Source: an uncultured Clostridium sp. (GTDB lineage Bacteria; Bacillota; Clostridia; TANB77; CAG-508). Taken from it: DNA of 64,000 nucleotides. The notes under the pieces were generated by a model that saw nothing but the letters and a program-made list of their open reading frames with translations, was not told the origin of the DNA and made no database searches. Made by a program: the position numbers and the translations under genes. Below are positions 26,545 to 35,724 of this stretch, piece by piece; position 1 is the stretch's first letter, and every line of letters starts with the position of its first letter. The DNA lies in NCBI GenBank assembly GCA_947570695.1, contig CANOVB010000001.1, positions 78,553 through 142,552 of the forward strand, in the 5' to 3' direction.

Positions 26545-28863
26545 TTATATTCTAAATTTTAAATTTCCATCTTCCATATAGCCATATATTGTTTGCCCAG
26601 AAGTAACTGATTCTCTTAAAATCATTTCAGCAATTTCATCTTCAACTAATTTTTGAATAGATCTTCTTAGAGGTCTAGCCCCATATTTTAAATCAGTTCC
26701 TTTTGAAGCGATAAATTTTTTAGCTTCATAATCTAATTCTAAATTGATTTCTTTATTTTTTAACGCTTCTTTTGTTTTTTCTAACAATAAATCAACTATT
26801 TGTAGTAATTCATCTTCAGTTAATGGATTAAATACTATAGTTTCATCAACTCTATTTAAAAATTCTGGTCTAAATAAATCTTTTAATGCAGCAAGCATTT
26901 TATCGCTATTAATAGACCCTACATTACCAAATCCAATAGAATTATTATTTAAATTTGAACCAGCATTTGATGTCATTATAATAATTGTGTTTTCAAAATT
27001 AACAGTATTTCCTTGACTATCAGTAAGTTTTCCATCATCTAATACTTGAAGTAAAACATTAAATACATCAGGGTGAGCTTTTTCAATTTCATCCAAAAGT
27101 ATAATTGAATAAGGTCTTCTTTTTACTTTTTCTGTTAATTGACCTGCATCGTCATATCCAACATACCCTGGAGGAGAACCTATTAACTTAGATGTAGAGT
27201 GACTTTCCATATATTCAGACATATCAATTCTTATAATATTATCTTCACTTCCAAACATTTCATAAGCTAAAGCTTTTGCAAGTTCTGTCTTACCAACACC
27301 AGTAGGACCAACAAATATAAATGATGGAGGTCTTTTTGTACTTTGAAGTCCTGCTCTATTTCTTCTTATTGCTTTTGAAACGGCACTTACTGCTTCATCT
27401 TGTGAAATTACATGTTTGTGTAGATTCTTTTCAAGATTTAATAATTTTTCTGTTTCTGCTTCAGTAATTTTTGTTACAGGAATTTTGGTCCAACGTTCAA
27501 TAACTTCTGCAACATCTTGAACAGAAAGGATAGAAGGTTTTAAATCTTTTTCTAGAGTTTTCATTCTATCTGTAAGATTACATTCTTTTGTTTTTAGGTT
27601 AGCTGCTTTTTGATATTCTTCTATTGAATCAGAAGAAACTGCTTCTTCTTTTTCATCAGCAACTTTTTTTAATTCATTTTTTATTAATTCAAGTTCAAAT
27701 AAAGCTTTATTTTTTAAGTTTAATTTTGAACATGCTTCATCTATTAAATCTATAGCTTTATCTGGTAAAAATCTATCATGTATATATTTTTCAGACATTT
27801 TAACTGTTTTTTCAATTATGTCATTTGTAATAGATACTTTATGATAATCTTCATAATACTTTTTAATACCTTTTATTATTTCGATTGTATCACTAATAGA
27901 AGGTTCTTCAACCAAAACAGGTTGGAATCTTCTTTCTAAAGCAGAGTCTTTTTCAATGTATTTTCTATATTCTTTTAAGGTTGTTGTTCCTATTAATTGA
28001 ATTTCTCCATTAGATAGGGAAGGCTTTAAAATATTTGCAGCATTCATAGAGTGCTCTGCATCGCCAGCACCAATTATATTGTGTATTTCATCTATGACTA
28101 AAATTATATTTCCATAAGTTTTACATTCATCAACAAGTGATTTCATTCTAGCTTCAAATTGACCTCTAAATTGAGTTCCAGCTATAATTGCTGTCATATC
28201 CAATAAATAAACTTCTTTATTTAATAATTTAGCAGGAACATCTTTATTAGCAATTTTAATAGCTAACCCTTGTGCTATAGCTGTTTTACCAACACCAGGC
28301 TCACCAATTAGGCATGGATTGTTTTTTGAACGTCTATTTAGTATTTGAGTCATTCTTTCTATTTCTTGTTCACGACCTATTACTGCATCTAGTAATCCGT
28401 TTTTAGCCTTTTCTGTAAGATTTGTTCCAAATGTATCTAAAAATTTCTTTTTATTATTTTTTTGCTTTTTTTGAACTTTTACTGTTCTTCCATTATTTAA
28501 ATTGTTAGACTCACTAGAAGATGAAGTATCATTATTGTTATTAGGATTGCTTGCTCTAAATATTCCAAAAATATTTTTAACAGGATTATCGTTATCATCA
28601 TCAATTTCTAAATCTTCTGCATTAATTCCTAAAGCCTCTAAATTCATATTTTCTGAAAAATCTTTAAGTATATTTTCAAATTGGTTTGACATATCTTCTA
28701 ATTCTTCATTTGAAATATTTGCATTTTTAGCTAAAACTTCTAAAGGATTGATTCCTTTTTCTTTAGCACAATTATAACAAAGTCCTTCAACTGTTTTTTT
28801 ACCATTTTCAATTTTATTTAAAAACACTACAGCTGTGTTTTTATTACATACTGAACATATCAT
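26545..28863 (-). CDS. clpE: ClpE-like AAA+ unfoldase
   Basis: 772 aa. ATP-driven unfoldase that feeds ClpP. N-terminal zinc finger with Cys3, Cys6, Cys29, Cys32 ([14 protein letters not shown]) is the ClpE hallmark and replaces the Clp_N repeats of ClpC. A flexible linker rich in Asn/Asp follows. AAA1 has [13 protein letters not shown] and [15 protein letters not shown]2 has [15 protein letters not shown] and [14 protein letters not shown]. Promoter at 28906-28934 with a palindrome over the start of transcription; no CtsR box (AGGTCAAA repeat) or CIRCE element is visible, so control may differ from Bacillus. Convergent with the bofC-like gene. Confidence 0.9.
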   Translation of the reverse strand: MICSVCNKNTAVVFLNKIENGKKTVEGLCYNCAKEKGINPLEVLAKNANISNEELEDMSNQFENILKDFSENMNLEALGINAEDLEIDDDNDNPVKNIFGIFRASNPNNNNDTSSSSESNNLNNGRTVKVQKKQKNNKKKFLDTFGTNLTEKAKNGLLDAVIGREQEIERMTQILNRRSKNNPCLIGEPGVGKTAIAQGLAIKIANKDVPAKLLNKEVYLLDMTAIIAGTQFRGQFEARMKSLVDECKTYGNIILVIDEIHNIIGAGDAEHSMNAANILKPSLSNGEIQLIGTTTLKEYRKYIEKDSALERRFQPVLVEEPSISDTIEIIKGIKKYYEDYHKVSITNDIIEKTVKMSEKYIHDRFLPDKAIDLIDEACSKLNLKNKALFELELIKNELKKVADEKEEAVSSDSIEEYQKAANLKTKECNLTDRMKTLEKDLKPSILSVQDVAEVIERWTKIPVTKITEAETEKLLNLEKNLHKHVISQDEAVSAVSKAIRRNRAGLQSTKRPPSFIFVGPTGVGKTELAKALAYEMFGSEDNIIRIDMSEYMESHSTSKLIGSPPGYVGYDDAGQLTEKVKRRPYSIILLDEIEKAHPDVFNVLLQVLDDGKLTDSQGNTVNFENTIIIMTSNAGSNLNNNSIGFGNVGSINSDKMLAALKDLFRPEFLNRVDETIVFNPLTEDELLQIVDLLLEKTKEALKNKEINLELDYEAKKFIASKGTDLKYGARPLRRSIQKLVEDEIAEMILRESVTSGQTIYGYMEDGNLKFRI

Positions 28864-28884
28864 TTATTAATCTCCTTAGTTTAA

Positions 28885-28900
28885 CTATACTTTTGTATAG
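28885..28900. promoter_or_regulatory. Palindromic operator candidate before clpE
   Basis: CTATAC TTTT GTATAG, starting 5 bases downstream of the -10 and so covering the transcription start. Confidence 0.45.
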
Positions 28901-28905
28901 ACATA

Positions 28906-28934
28906 ATAATACAATATTTTTAAAATATAGTCAA
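28906..28934 (-). promoter_or_regulatory. Sigma-A promoter of clpE
   Basis: - strand TTGACT (28929-28934), 17-base spacer, TATTAT (28906-28911). The remaining gap to 29122 holds nothing recognisable. Confidence 0.75.
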
Positions 28935-29122
28935 TGGATTTTACTAGAAAAAATCAAATAAAATAGATTTTATTTAGCAAACTAACTACATGACTGCTAT
29001 GTAAGAAATTATAAAAAATATCAAGCAATTTTTTATTTTAGAATGAATAATAGTAATTAAATTTATTTGAATAATGTTATTTAGCTAAATCGGCTATTTA
29101 AATAACTACATAAAAAAAGTAA

Positions 29123-29151
29123 TTGATAAATTTATATATAAATGTTATAAT
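29123..29151 (+). promoter_or_regulatory. Sigma-A promoter
   Basis: TTGATA (29123-29128), 17-base spacer, TATAAT (29146-29151), 29 bases before the next ATG. Confidence 0.8.
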
Positions 29152-29180
29152 GAAACCAATTTAGAATAAAGGAGATTTAA

Positions 29181-30050
29181 ATGAATAGAGCTATAAGGAG
29201 ATTTGTTGGCACATTGACAGGTCCAAAAAAATATCTTTTTTTTACAGTACTAATACTAATTTGTATAGTAGCATTATGCTTAGGAATATATGCTCAATTT
29301 TTTTATAAATATTCAGACACTGATGTATTAATGTTAGGGATAAATATAGGAAGTAAAAAAACAGCAGAGGAAATTGATATTTTAAAGTCTAATTTTAATA
29401 GTCTATTTACAAATTCTATAATTATAAATAGTGAGAATGTAAGAACTGATAAACTGGAACCAACTAAAGATTTAGTATATACTGTATATAATCTAGTTAA
29501 CGAAGATGAGAATTACTATAATGTTAATGCGCAAATTCCATTATTAAATATTAATAATGAAAAAGCAAAAGTTATAAATGCAGAAATAAAAAGTGATTTT
29601 TATGATAAAGCAAATGAGGTAATGAGAAGAAAAAAAGGAAATACGGTTTATACTGTATCTTATGCTTCTTTTGTAAACGGACATGTTTTATCAATGGTAA
29701 TAAAATCTTCATTAAAAGAAGAAGGAAAAGCTGAAAAAGTTACTGTAAAAACTTACAACTATAGTATACCAGAAAATAAAATTGTAACTTTGCAAGATCT
29801 AATTAAAGAAAAAGAAACAACTAAAGAAACTGTTCAATCAACAATAACAAATGATGTAAAGCAAGCATATAATAATGCAAAATTAATAGCAGATCAATAT
29901 GGAGTTTTATATGAAAGAGATTTGTCAAGTGATATGTATAAAGTAGAAAATGCTACAACATATTTCTTAACTCAAGATGGATATGTTTATATTATATATG
30001 CTTATGGAAATAATGATTATACAAATGAAATGGATATTATAATATTTTAA
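29181..30050 (+). CDS. Membrane-anchored DUF4163/DUF3298-type protein
   Basis: 289 aa. Helix at about 19-41 (LFFTVLILICIVALCLGIYA), the rest outside. LVYTVYNLVNEDENYYNVNA, VSYASFVNGHVLSMVIKSSL, NKIVTLQDLIKEKETTKE and a C-terminal YFLTQDGYVYIIYAYGN follow the pattern of the PdaC N-terminal / RsiV sensor modules. No deacetylase domain is attached. GGAGAT precedes the ATG. 17 bases before the yibE/F gene, so probably co-transcribed. Confidence 0.65.
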   Translation: MNRAIRRFVGTLTGPKKYLFFTVLILICIVALCLGIYAQFFYKYSDTDVLMLGINIGSKKTAEEIDILKSNFNSLFTNSIIINSENVRTDKLEPTKDLVYTVYNLVNEDENYYNVNAQIPLLNINNEKAKVINAEIKSDFYDKANEVMRRKKGNTVYTVSYASFVNGHVLSMVIKSSLKEEGKAEKVTVKTYNYSIPENKIVTLQDLIKEKETTKETVQSTITNDVKQAYNNAKLIADQYGVLYERDLSSDMYKVENATTYFLTQDGYVYIIYAYGNNDYTNEMDIIIF

Positions 30051-30067
30051 TTAGGAGGAGAAATATC

Positions 30068-31294
30068 TTGAAAAAAATTAGAGTAATATTACTTGTACTT
30101 GTATTTTTTATTATGAGCATTTGTAGTGTTTATGCAACAGAAGGAGAAGTATCTCAAGGAGCTGATGCTCAAAATACAGAAAATGCTCAAAATGAAGAAT
30201 TGGTAATGCAGCAAGAAAAGATTGTAGATACAATAGGAAAAGTTATAAAAGTTGAGGAAGTTAGAGAAGTTGTAACAGGTACAGTGACTGATAAAGTACA
30301 ACAAGTAACTATTGAAATAGTTGAAGGTGATTATATTGGAGAAGAGTATACGACAGATTATATTTTATCCTATGATATTGATGGGAAAATATTAGCCTAT
30401 GAATTAGATGTTGGTGATAAAGTAACAGTACAAATTACAGAAGATCCGCAAGGTAATGTTATAGCAACAGTACAAGATGTTGCTAGATCAAATTATATTA
30501 TTGGAATGTTTATAGTATTTTTACTAAGTATAGTTCTTATAGCTGGTAAACAAGGCGTAAAAGCAATTATAGGGCTAATACTAACAATCGTTCTTATTTA
30601 TTTTATAATGGTAAAAGGAATTTTTAAAGGTGATAATGCAATAATAAGTTCTATAGTAACATCAATGCTAGTCATAATTGGAACTTTTATAGTAATAGGA
30701 GGACTAAACAAGAAAATTATAACAGCAGCTATTGGAACATTGGGAGGAGTAGTATCAGCAGGACTTATGGCATTAATATTTAATCATATAGCAAAAATGT
30801 CTGGTGCTTGTGAAGATGCAATCCAGCTAAGTATAAATATGTCTACTATAAATTTTAATTTTAGAGATTTATTATTTGCAGGAATAATTGTTTCAGCATT
30901 AGGTGCTTGTATGGATGTTGGAATGTCAATAGCTTCCAGTTTAGACGAAATAAAGATTAAAAATCCTGAAATAACTTGGCTTGAACTATTAAAAAGTGGA
31001 ATGAATATTGGTAGAGATGTAATTGGAACAATGACAAATACTTTGATTCTAGCATATGTCGGAGGGTCATTGACTTTAATATTATTATTTATGGCATGTG
31101 ACATGAATATAATAGAAATTTTAAATAAAGAAACAATAGCAGAGCAAATAATATCAGCTATTGCAGGAAGTATGGGAGTTGTATATACAGTTCCAATAAC
31201 TTCATTTATATATGCTAGTTTGAATAAAGATAGAACAGTATATAAAAAAAGTTCAGATAATAAACTTGACGGAAAAAGAAGTTTAAAAATATAG
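30068..31294 (+). CDS. YibE/F family membrane protein
   Basis: Start TTG 30068 behind AGGAGGAG. 408 aa: signal peptide (VILLVLVFFIMSICSVYA), an extracytoplasmic beta-rich domain of about 110 residues (YTTDYILSYDIDGKILAYEL), then seven or so helices. LTIVLIYFIMVKGIFKGDN, GACMDVGMSIASSLDEI and SGMNIGRDVIGTMTNTLILA are YibE/F signatures. Function not established in the family. The foreign-unit hairpin begins 3 bases past the stop. Confidence 0.88.
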   Translation: MKKIRVILLVLVFFIMSICSVYATEGEVSQGADAQNTENAQNEELVMQQEKIVDTIGKVIKVEEVREVVTGTVTDKVQQVTIEIVEGDYIGEEYTTDYILSYDIDGKILAYELDVGDKVTVQITEDPQGNVIATVQDVARSNYIIGMFIVFLLSIVLIAGKQGVKAIIGLILTIVLIYFIMVKGIFKGDNAIISSIVTSMLVIIGTFIVIGGLNKKIITAAIGTLGGVVSAGLMALIFNHIAKMSGACEDAIQLSINMSTINFNFRDLLFAGIIVSALGACMDVGMSIASSLDEIKIKNPEITWLELLKSGMNIGRDVIGTMTNTLILAYVGGSLTLILLFMACDMNIIEILNKETIAEQIISAIAGSMGVVYTVPITSFIYASLNKDRTVYKKSSDNKLDGKRSLKI

Positions 31295-31296
31295 AA

Positions 31297-31340
31297 CAGC
31301 AGAGGAGCTAAAGTCTTGAAAGACGTTAGCTCCTCTGCTG
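31297..31340. terminator. GC-rich terminator of foreign unit B
   Basis: 15-bp perfect stem (31297-31311 with 31326-31340) with an inner GTCT/AGAC hairpin. Confidence 0.85.
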
Positions 31341-31383
31341 TTTACTTGCTTAATGATTGTTTTTTGCTTTTTTTTCGTTATTC

Positions 31384-31955
31384 TTAAAAAGGAAGAAGAA
31401 TAACTGTGTTAAGGGTCAGGACGTACTGACAGCCGTGCTGGCGTGCAAGACCTTCAACGTAGTGCAGGTTGAACTTGTCGAACAAGTCCATCCTGTTTTG
31501 CTTCTTAGCGGCAGCCAAAATATCGGTGCGGGTAGCGCCATCAGGCAGATTAAGAAACGCTTGAATCTCAGTGGACAGCTCGCCAGAAGCCTGATAAGGT
31601 GGCCGACCAACAATCCACTTTTCTTTCTCAATGCAATACTTATCAATGACATCTCTGAGCTGAGCAATTTCAGTTTCAGCAGGAACACCACGGATGGCAT
31701 TGACAAAGGAACTTGAAGCCTGAGTAGTGAGACCGTTCATAGAACTCCAGGTGAATGCTTTGGCGGTGAGACTGTCAAAGTCAGGATAGAAAGCCTCGAT
31801 GATGATGTGATCCTGAACAATGTGCTGCTCGAGCCAAAAGTGGTTTCAGCCGAGACGACGGTAAAGCCCTTCTCAAAGAAGTCTTCCAAATGTGGAATTA
31901 GCCGTGCACCGTACTCATTGGCTACCATAGTATCGAGCCATATTTTTTTTGCCAT
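31384..31955 (-). pseudogene. Frameshifted foreign unit B, unknown protein
   Basis: The start at 31955 reads MAKKIWLDTMVANEYGARLI up to SAETTF, then the frame is lost at the AAAA tract 31835-31838 (+ strand). One more A there restores WLEQHIVQDHIIIEAFYPDF and joins MNGLTTQASSSFVNAIRG through LNTVILLPF at 31384, about 190 aa. Two in-frame CGG codons (YGARL, VGRPPY) are read as Arg. GC-rich, soluble, no known domain. Own promoter and terminator. Either a one-base decay or a sequencing slip. Confidence 0.65.
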
Positions 31956-32068
31956 AATTTTCACAACCTTTCCATTGTCCGCATCCAATCTTTAAAAAGA
32001 CCAGACCACCTAAGATATGGCGTTCAAAGGTGTAAAGACTTCACCACGGTAGTGTGGCAACATAAAAT

Positions 32069-32097
32069 ATTATATCATACTTTACATAAAAAAGCAA
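32069..32097 (-). promoter_or_regulatory. Promoter of foreign unit B
   Basis: - strand TTGCTT (32092-32097), 17-base spacer, TATAAT (32069-32074). The -35 lies in the arm of the htrA terminator. Confidence 0.65.
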
Positions 32098-32125
32098 TGT
32101 AAGACTATATCTAACATTGCTTTTT
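32089..32125. terminator. Terminator of htrA
   Basis: AAAAAGCAATGT pairs with ACATTGCTTTTT (12 bp), A/T runs on both sides; about 30 bases past the htrA stop on the - strand. Confidence 0.85.
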
Positions 32126-32155
32126 AAAAAATTGTAAATTTTTATATTTTAAATT

Positions 32156-33463
32156 TTATCTAAAAAAATCAAATATTGAATCACCACTTCTTGGAATAGT
32201 TTGAGTAGAGGGTACTCTTTGTGTTGTAGTGGTTTGTTCTTCCTTTTCAGGTTCTTCTACTAAAGTGATAGAAATTTCCATTTCTTCATTATTTCTTACA
32301 ATGGTTAATTTTATAGTATCACCAATATTATAAGTATATTTAATTTTGTTTAATTCATTAACTGATTTTACATCTTTACCCTCAATTTTTGTTATAATAT
32401 CTGCTTTCTGCAATCCAGATTTTTCAGCTGGAGAATCCTTTTCAACTTCTTCAACATAAATTCCTTCTGGCACATTATAACGTTCTGAAATAGTACTACT
32501 TACGGAAGAACCAGATATACCAATATAAGGCCTTTTTACAGTTTTAAATTCTATTAGCTGATTAACGATTGATGTAGTAGAAGAGATAGGAATTGCAAAT
32601 CCAACACCTTCAATGCCAGTTCCAGCAAGTTTTAAAGTATTAATTCCAATTACTTCTCCATTAGCATTTACAAGCGCTCCTCCACTATTACCTTCATTTA
32701 TGGCAGCATCAGTTTGTATAGCATAATATACACTTCCATCACTTTCAACTTCTCTATTAACAGCACTAACAATTCCAGCTGTTACAGAATAGTCCATGCC
32801 TAAAGGATTTCCTATAGCCATAACAAATTCACCAACTTTAACATCATCAGAGTTGCCAAGAGTAGCAGGAGTTAATCCATTTTTTTCAATTTTTAATACA
32901 GCTAAATCCGTATATGCATCAGTTCCAACAACAGTTGCTTCATAAGAAGTTTCATCATTGTATAAATTAACGGATATTCCAGTAGCTTCTTGAATAGCAT
33001 AATAGCTAGAACTTTCACTAGAAACAACGTGATTATTTGTTAAAATATAACCATCTTCAGAAATTATAATTCCTGAACCAGTAGCTTCACCCTTTGATGA
33101 ACCTCCAAATATTGAACTTATTTGATAAGTTACTTTTATACCAACTACTGATGGTAAAACTTTATCTGCAACTGCTATAGATGTTTCTGAGTAATTTGCA
33201 AGATTAACTACATTTGTTTTTTGGCTTTGATTTGAAGAACTTGCAGATGTTGATGTAATTGGTTGATTATTTGTTTGTAAAAGTTTTGATTTTACAGAAG
33301 GTACTCCAAAACATGTACCAACTACTAAAGTAGCTCCAATAACTCCTGAAATAAAAGGTACAAAAACTGTTTTCCCAAATCCTTTATTATCTGAAGGATA
33401 TTTTATACTACTTTTTCTAAAGGAATTATCTTCACTAAAATTAAAATCATTTTCATTATCCAT
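32156..33463 (-). CDS. htrA: HtrA/DegP-family serine protease with PDZ domain
   Basis: Start at 33463, where GGAGGTAAATAAA precedes ATG; an upstream in-frame ATG lacks a site. 435 aa. Short cytoplasmic part, one helix (FVPFISGVIGATLVVGTCFG), Ser-rich linker, trypsin-like domain with ILTNNHVVSS (His), YTDLAVLKI (Asp), INEGNSGGALVN (Ser). C-terminal PDZ (GIYVEEVEKDSPAEKSGLQK). Membrane-anchored quality-control protease acting outside the membrane. Promoter at 33497-33525. Confidence 0.95.
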   Translation of the reverse strand: MDNENDFNFSEDNSFRKSSIKYPSDNKGFGKTVFVPFISGVIGATLVVGTCFGVPSVKSKLLQTNNQPITSTSASSSNQSQKTNVVNLANYSETSIAVADKVLPSVVGIKVTYQISSIFGGSSKGEATGSGIIISEDGYILTNNHVVSSESSSYYAIQEATGISVNLYNDETSYEATVVGTDAYTDLAVLKIEKNGLTPATLGNSDDVKVGEFVMAIGNPLGMDYSVTAGIVSAVNREVESDGSVYYAIQTDAAINEGNSGGALVNANGEVIGINTLKLAGTGIEGVGFAIPISSTTSIVNQLIEFKTVKRPYIGISGSSVSSTISERYNVPEGIYVEEVEKDSPAEKSGLQKADIITKIEGKDVKSVNELNKIKYTYNIGDTIKLTIVRNNEEMEISITLVEEPEKEEQTTTTQRVPSTQTIPRSGDSIFDFFR

Positions 33464-33496
33464 TTTATTTACCTCCGTAAATTGCAATCTAAATAC

Positions 33497-33525
33497 ATAA
33501 TAACTTATAAATCATTTAGATACAA
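33497..33525 (-). promoter_or_regulatory. Sigma-A promoter of htrA
   Basis: - strand TTGTAT (33520-33525), 17-base spacer, TATTAT (33497-33502). ATCTAAAT / ATTTAGAT arms bracket it and could be an operator. Confidence 0.5.
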
Positions 33526-33559
33526 TAGAAATATATGAGAAAATTTTTTAATTAATTTG

Positions 33560-33588
33560 TTGAAATATTTTCTTCATATAGATATAAT
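33560..33588 (+). promoter_or_regulatory. Sigma-A promoter upstream of rnhB
   Basis: TTGAAA (33560-33565), 17-base spacer, TATAAT (33583-33588); leader of about 150 bases with no obvious structure. Confidence 0.7.
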
Positions 33589-33746
33589 ATCTGTGTAGAA
33601 TTAAAATAATCTTAAAATTTTGAAAAAATATAAAAAAATTTGTTAAGAAGCTCATAAAATAAATAACAATAGATTTAAATAATATTTTTTGTCAAGAGCT
33701 ATTTATAAGAAAATAAATTTTAATATATCTAAAAAGAGAGCAAAGA

Positions 33747-34373
33747 ATGAAAGAAAAAGAAATAGAAAGATTAACTTTATTAAAAGAAGAAGAAAAAAAA
33801 TTGTATGAAAAAAATATACAATATATATGTGGAATAGATGAAGCAGGAAGAGGACCTTTAGCTGGACCAGTTGTTGTAGGAGCCGTTATTTTACCAGAAA
33901 ATTCATTTATAGAAGGAGTAAATGATTCTAAAAAAGTTTCTGAAAAAAAGAGAGAAAAACTTTATGATATAATAACAGAGGATGCTATCTCATATAGTGT
34001 TGGAATTGTTGATCAAAAAACCATAGATGAAATAAATATTTTAAATGCTACAAAATTAGGAGTGAAATTAGCTTTAGAAGGGTTAAAGCAAAAACCAGAT
34101 GTAATAATGGTAGATGCGCTAAATAATATGGACACCTTAGGAATTCCTTATATATCAGTGGTAAAAGGAGATGCAAAAAATTATTGTATAGCAGCAGCAT
34201 CAATAATTGCAAAAGTTACAAGGGATCGAATAATGAGACAGTGGGATGAAGTTTACCCAGTATATGGGTTTGCAAAACATAAAGGTTATGGAACAGCAGA
34301 ACATATACGAATTATAAAAGAAAATGGACCATGTATCTTACATAGGAAAACTTTTATTAAAAATTTTGTTTGA
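33747..34373 (+). CDS. rnhB: Ribonuclease HII
   Basis: Removes RNA primers and misinserted ribonucleotides from DNA. 208 aa. YICGIDEAGRGPLAGPVVVG carries the first acidic residues; VMVDALNNMD, KGDAKNYCIAAASIIAKVTR and YGFAKHKGYGTAEH follow in the right order. AGAGAGCAAAG precedes the ATG. First gene of a run with two phosphorylases and an aminopeptidase. Confidence 0.95.
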   Translation: MKEKEIERLTLLKEEEKKLYEKNIQYICGIDEAGRGPLAGPVVVGAVILPENSFIEGVNDSKKVSEKKREKLYDIITEDAISYSVGIVDQKTIDEINILNATKLGVKLALEGLKQKPDVIMVDALNNMDTLGIPYISVVKGDAKNYCIAAASIIAKVTRDRIMRQWDEVYPVYGFAKHKGYGTAEHIRIIKENGPCILHRKTFIKNFV

Positions 34374-34409
34374 TAAATAATAATATATACAGAAGAAAGG
34401 AAGAAAGAA

Positions 34410-35714
34410 ATGGATATAAAAAGTGTTATTCGAAAGAAAAGGTTAAAAGGGGAATTAACCTCAGATGAAATTAAATATTTCATTGGAAAACTAAACAAAG
34501 GAGATATAACGGAGGCACAAGCATCAGCACTAATGAGTTACATTTATATTAATGGGCTTACAGAAGAAGAAATACTAAATTTTAGTATTTCAATGGCTGA
34601 ATCAGGAGACATGATTGACTTATCAGATATTGCATCAAATATTGTTGACAAACATAGTACAGGTGGAATTGGTGATAAAGCAACAATTTTATTAATGCCT
34701 ATACTTGCTTCATTAGGAATACCAGTTGCCAAAATATCTAGTAGAGGATATGGGGTGTCAGGAGGAACTATTGATAAGTTAGAATCAATACCAGATTTTA
34801 AAACAGATTTGTCTGTAGAGGAATTTAAAAAGAATTTAAAAAATATTAATGTTTGTATAATGAATCAAGGTTTAAGTTTTGCACCAGCAGAGGGGAAAAT
34901 ATATAAATTAAGAAATGAGGTTGCATGTGAAGACAGCCTTCCAATAATTGCAGCAAGTTTAATGAGTTTAAAACTTGCTACAGGAAGCAATAAGATTGTT
35001 TTTGATATAACATGTGGTAAAGGTACATATATTAAAAATAGAGAAGAAGCTAAAAGACTTTCTAGATTGTTAGTAAAACTAGGAAAAAGTTTGGAAAAAG
35101 AAGTGGCTTGTGTTATTACAAATATGAATCAACCAATCGGATATTCTATAGGACATAATCTTGAAATGAAAGAAACAATAATGGCTCTAAGAGGAATTAT
35201 TTCAGAAGATTTAGGAAATGTTGTAGAAGCTTTAGGAAGTATAATGATATCACTTGCTACAGAAAATAAAGATTTAGATGCAAATGCTAAAATGATAAAA
35301 GAAGCAATTAAATCAGGAGCCGCTTTTGAAAAATTTAAAGAAATGGTTTCAGCACAAGGTGGAGATGTAGATTACATTGAAGACCCAGAATTATTTGAAA
35401 GATCTAAGTATATTATGCCAGTTTTATCTACAGAAACAGGAACTGTGGAATCAATAGATGCAGACATGGTTGGAAGTATAGCAACTTATTTAGGTGCAGG
35501 AAGAATGAAAGATGAAGGAAAAATAAATAGAACTGCGGGAATTACTTTAAACAAGAAAATTGGAGATCAAGTTGCAGTAGGTGAAACTTTGGCTTATATT
35601 CATACAGATGAAGATTCAAAAATTAACGGAACAACACAAAATTTAAAAGATGCTTTCCAAATAACAACAAAGAAAATAAATTTCAAATCAAAAATATTGG
35701 AAATAGTTAAATAA
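34410..35714 (+). CDS. Pyrimidine-nucleoside phosphorylase, divergent paralogue
   Basis: 434 aa, glycosyltransferase family 3-type phosphorylase that splits pyrimidine nucleosides. [17 protein letters not shown] is the phosphate-binding loop. Several usual active-site positions differ: [19 protein letters not shown] has Val where Escherichia coli thymidine phosphorylase has the His of [18 protein letters not shown] has Asn for Asp after the Arg; and [10 protein letters not shown] has Leu for the base-binding Lys of SKK. The true paralogue lies 10 bases downstream. Probably changed specificity or a regulatory partner. GAAAGGAAG precedes the ATG. Confidence 0.8.
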   Translation: MDIKSVIRKKRLKGELTSDEIKYFIGKLNKGDITEAQASALMSYIYINGLTEEEILNFSISMAESGDMIDLSDIASNIVDKHSTGGIGDKATILLMPILASLGIPVAKISSRGYGVSGGTIDKLESIPDFKTDLSVEEFKKNLKNINVCIMNQGLSFAPAEGKIYKLRNEVACEDSLPIIAASLMSLKLATGSNKIVFDITCGKGTYIKNREEAKRLSRLLVKLGKSLEKEVACVITNMNQPIGYSIGHNLEMKETIMALRGIISEDLGNVVEALGSIMISLATENKDLDANAKMIKEAIKSGAAFEKFKEMVSAQGGDVDYIEDPELFERSKYIMPVLSTETGTVESIDADMVGSIATYLGAGRMKDEGKINRTAGITLNKKIGDQVAVGETLAYIHTDEDSKINGTTQNLKDAFQITTKKINFKSKILEIVK

Positions 35715-35724
35715 AAGGAAAAAT

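Noticed and set aside
34544..34732. Antisense ORFs across the phosphorylases and similar shadow frames
   Set aside because: Mirror frames of strongly conserved enzymes without start signals.
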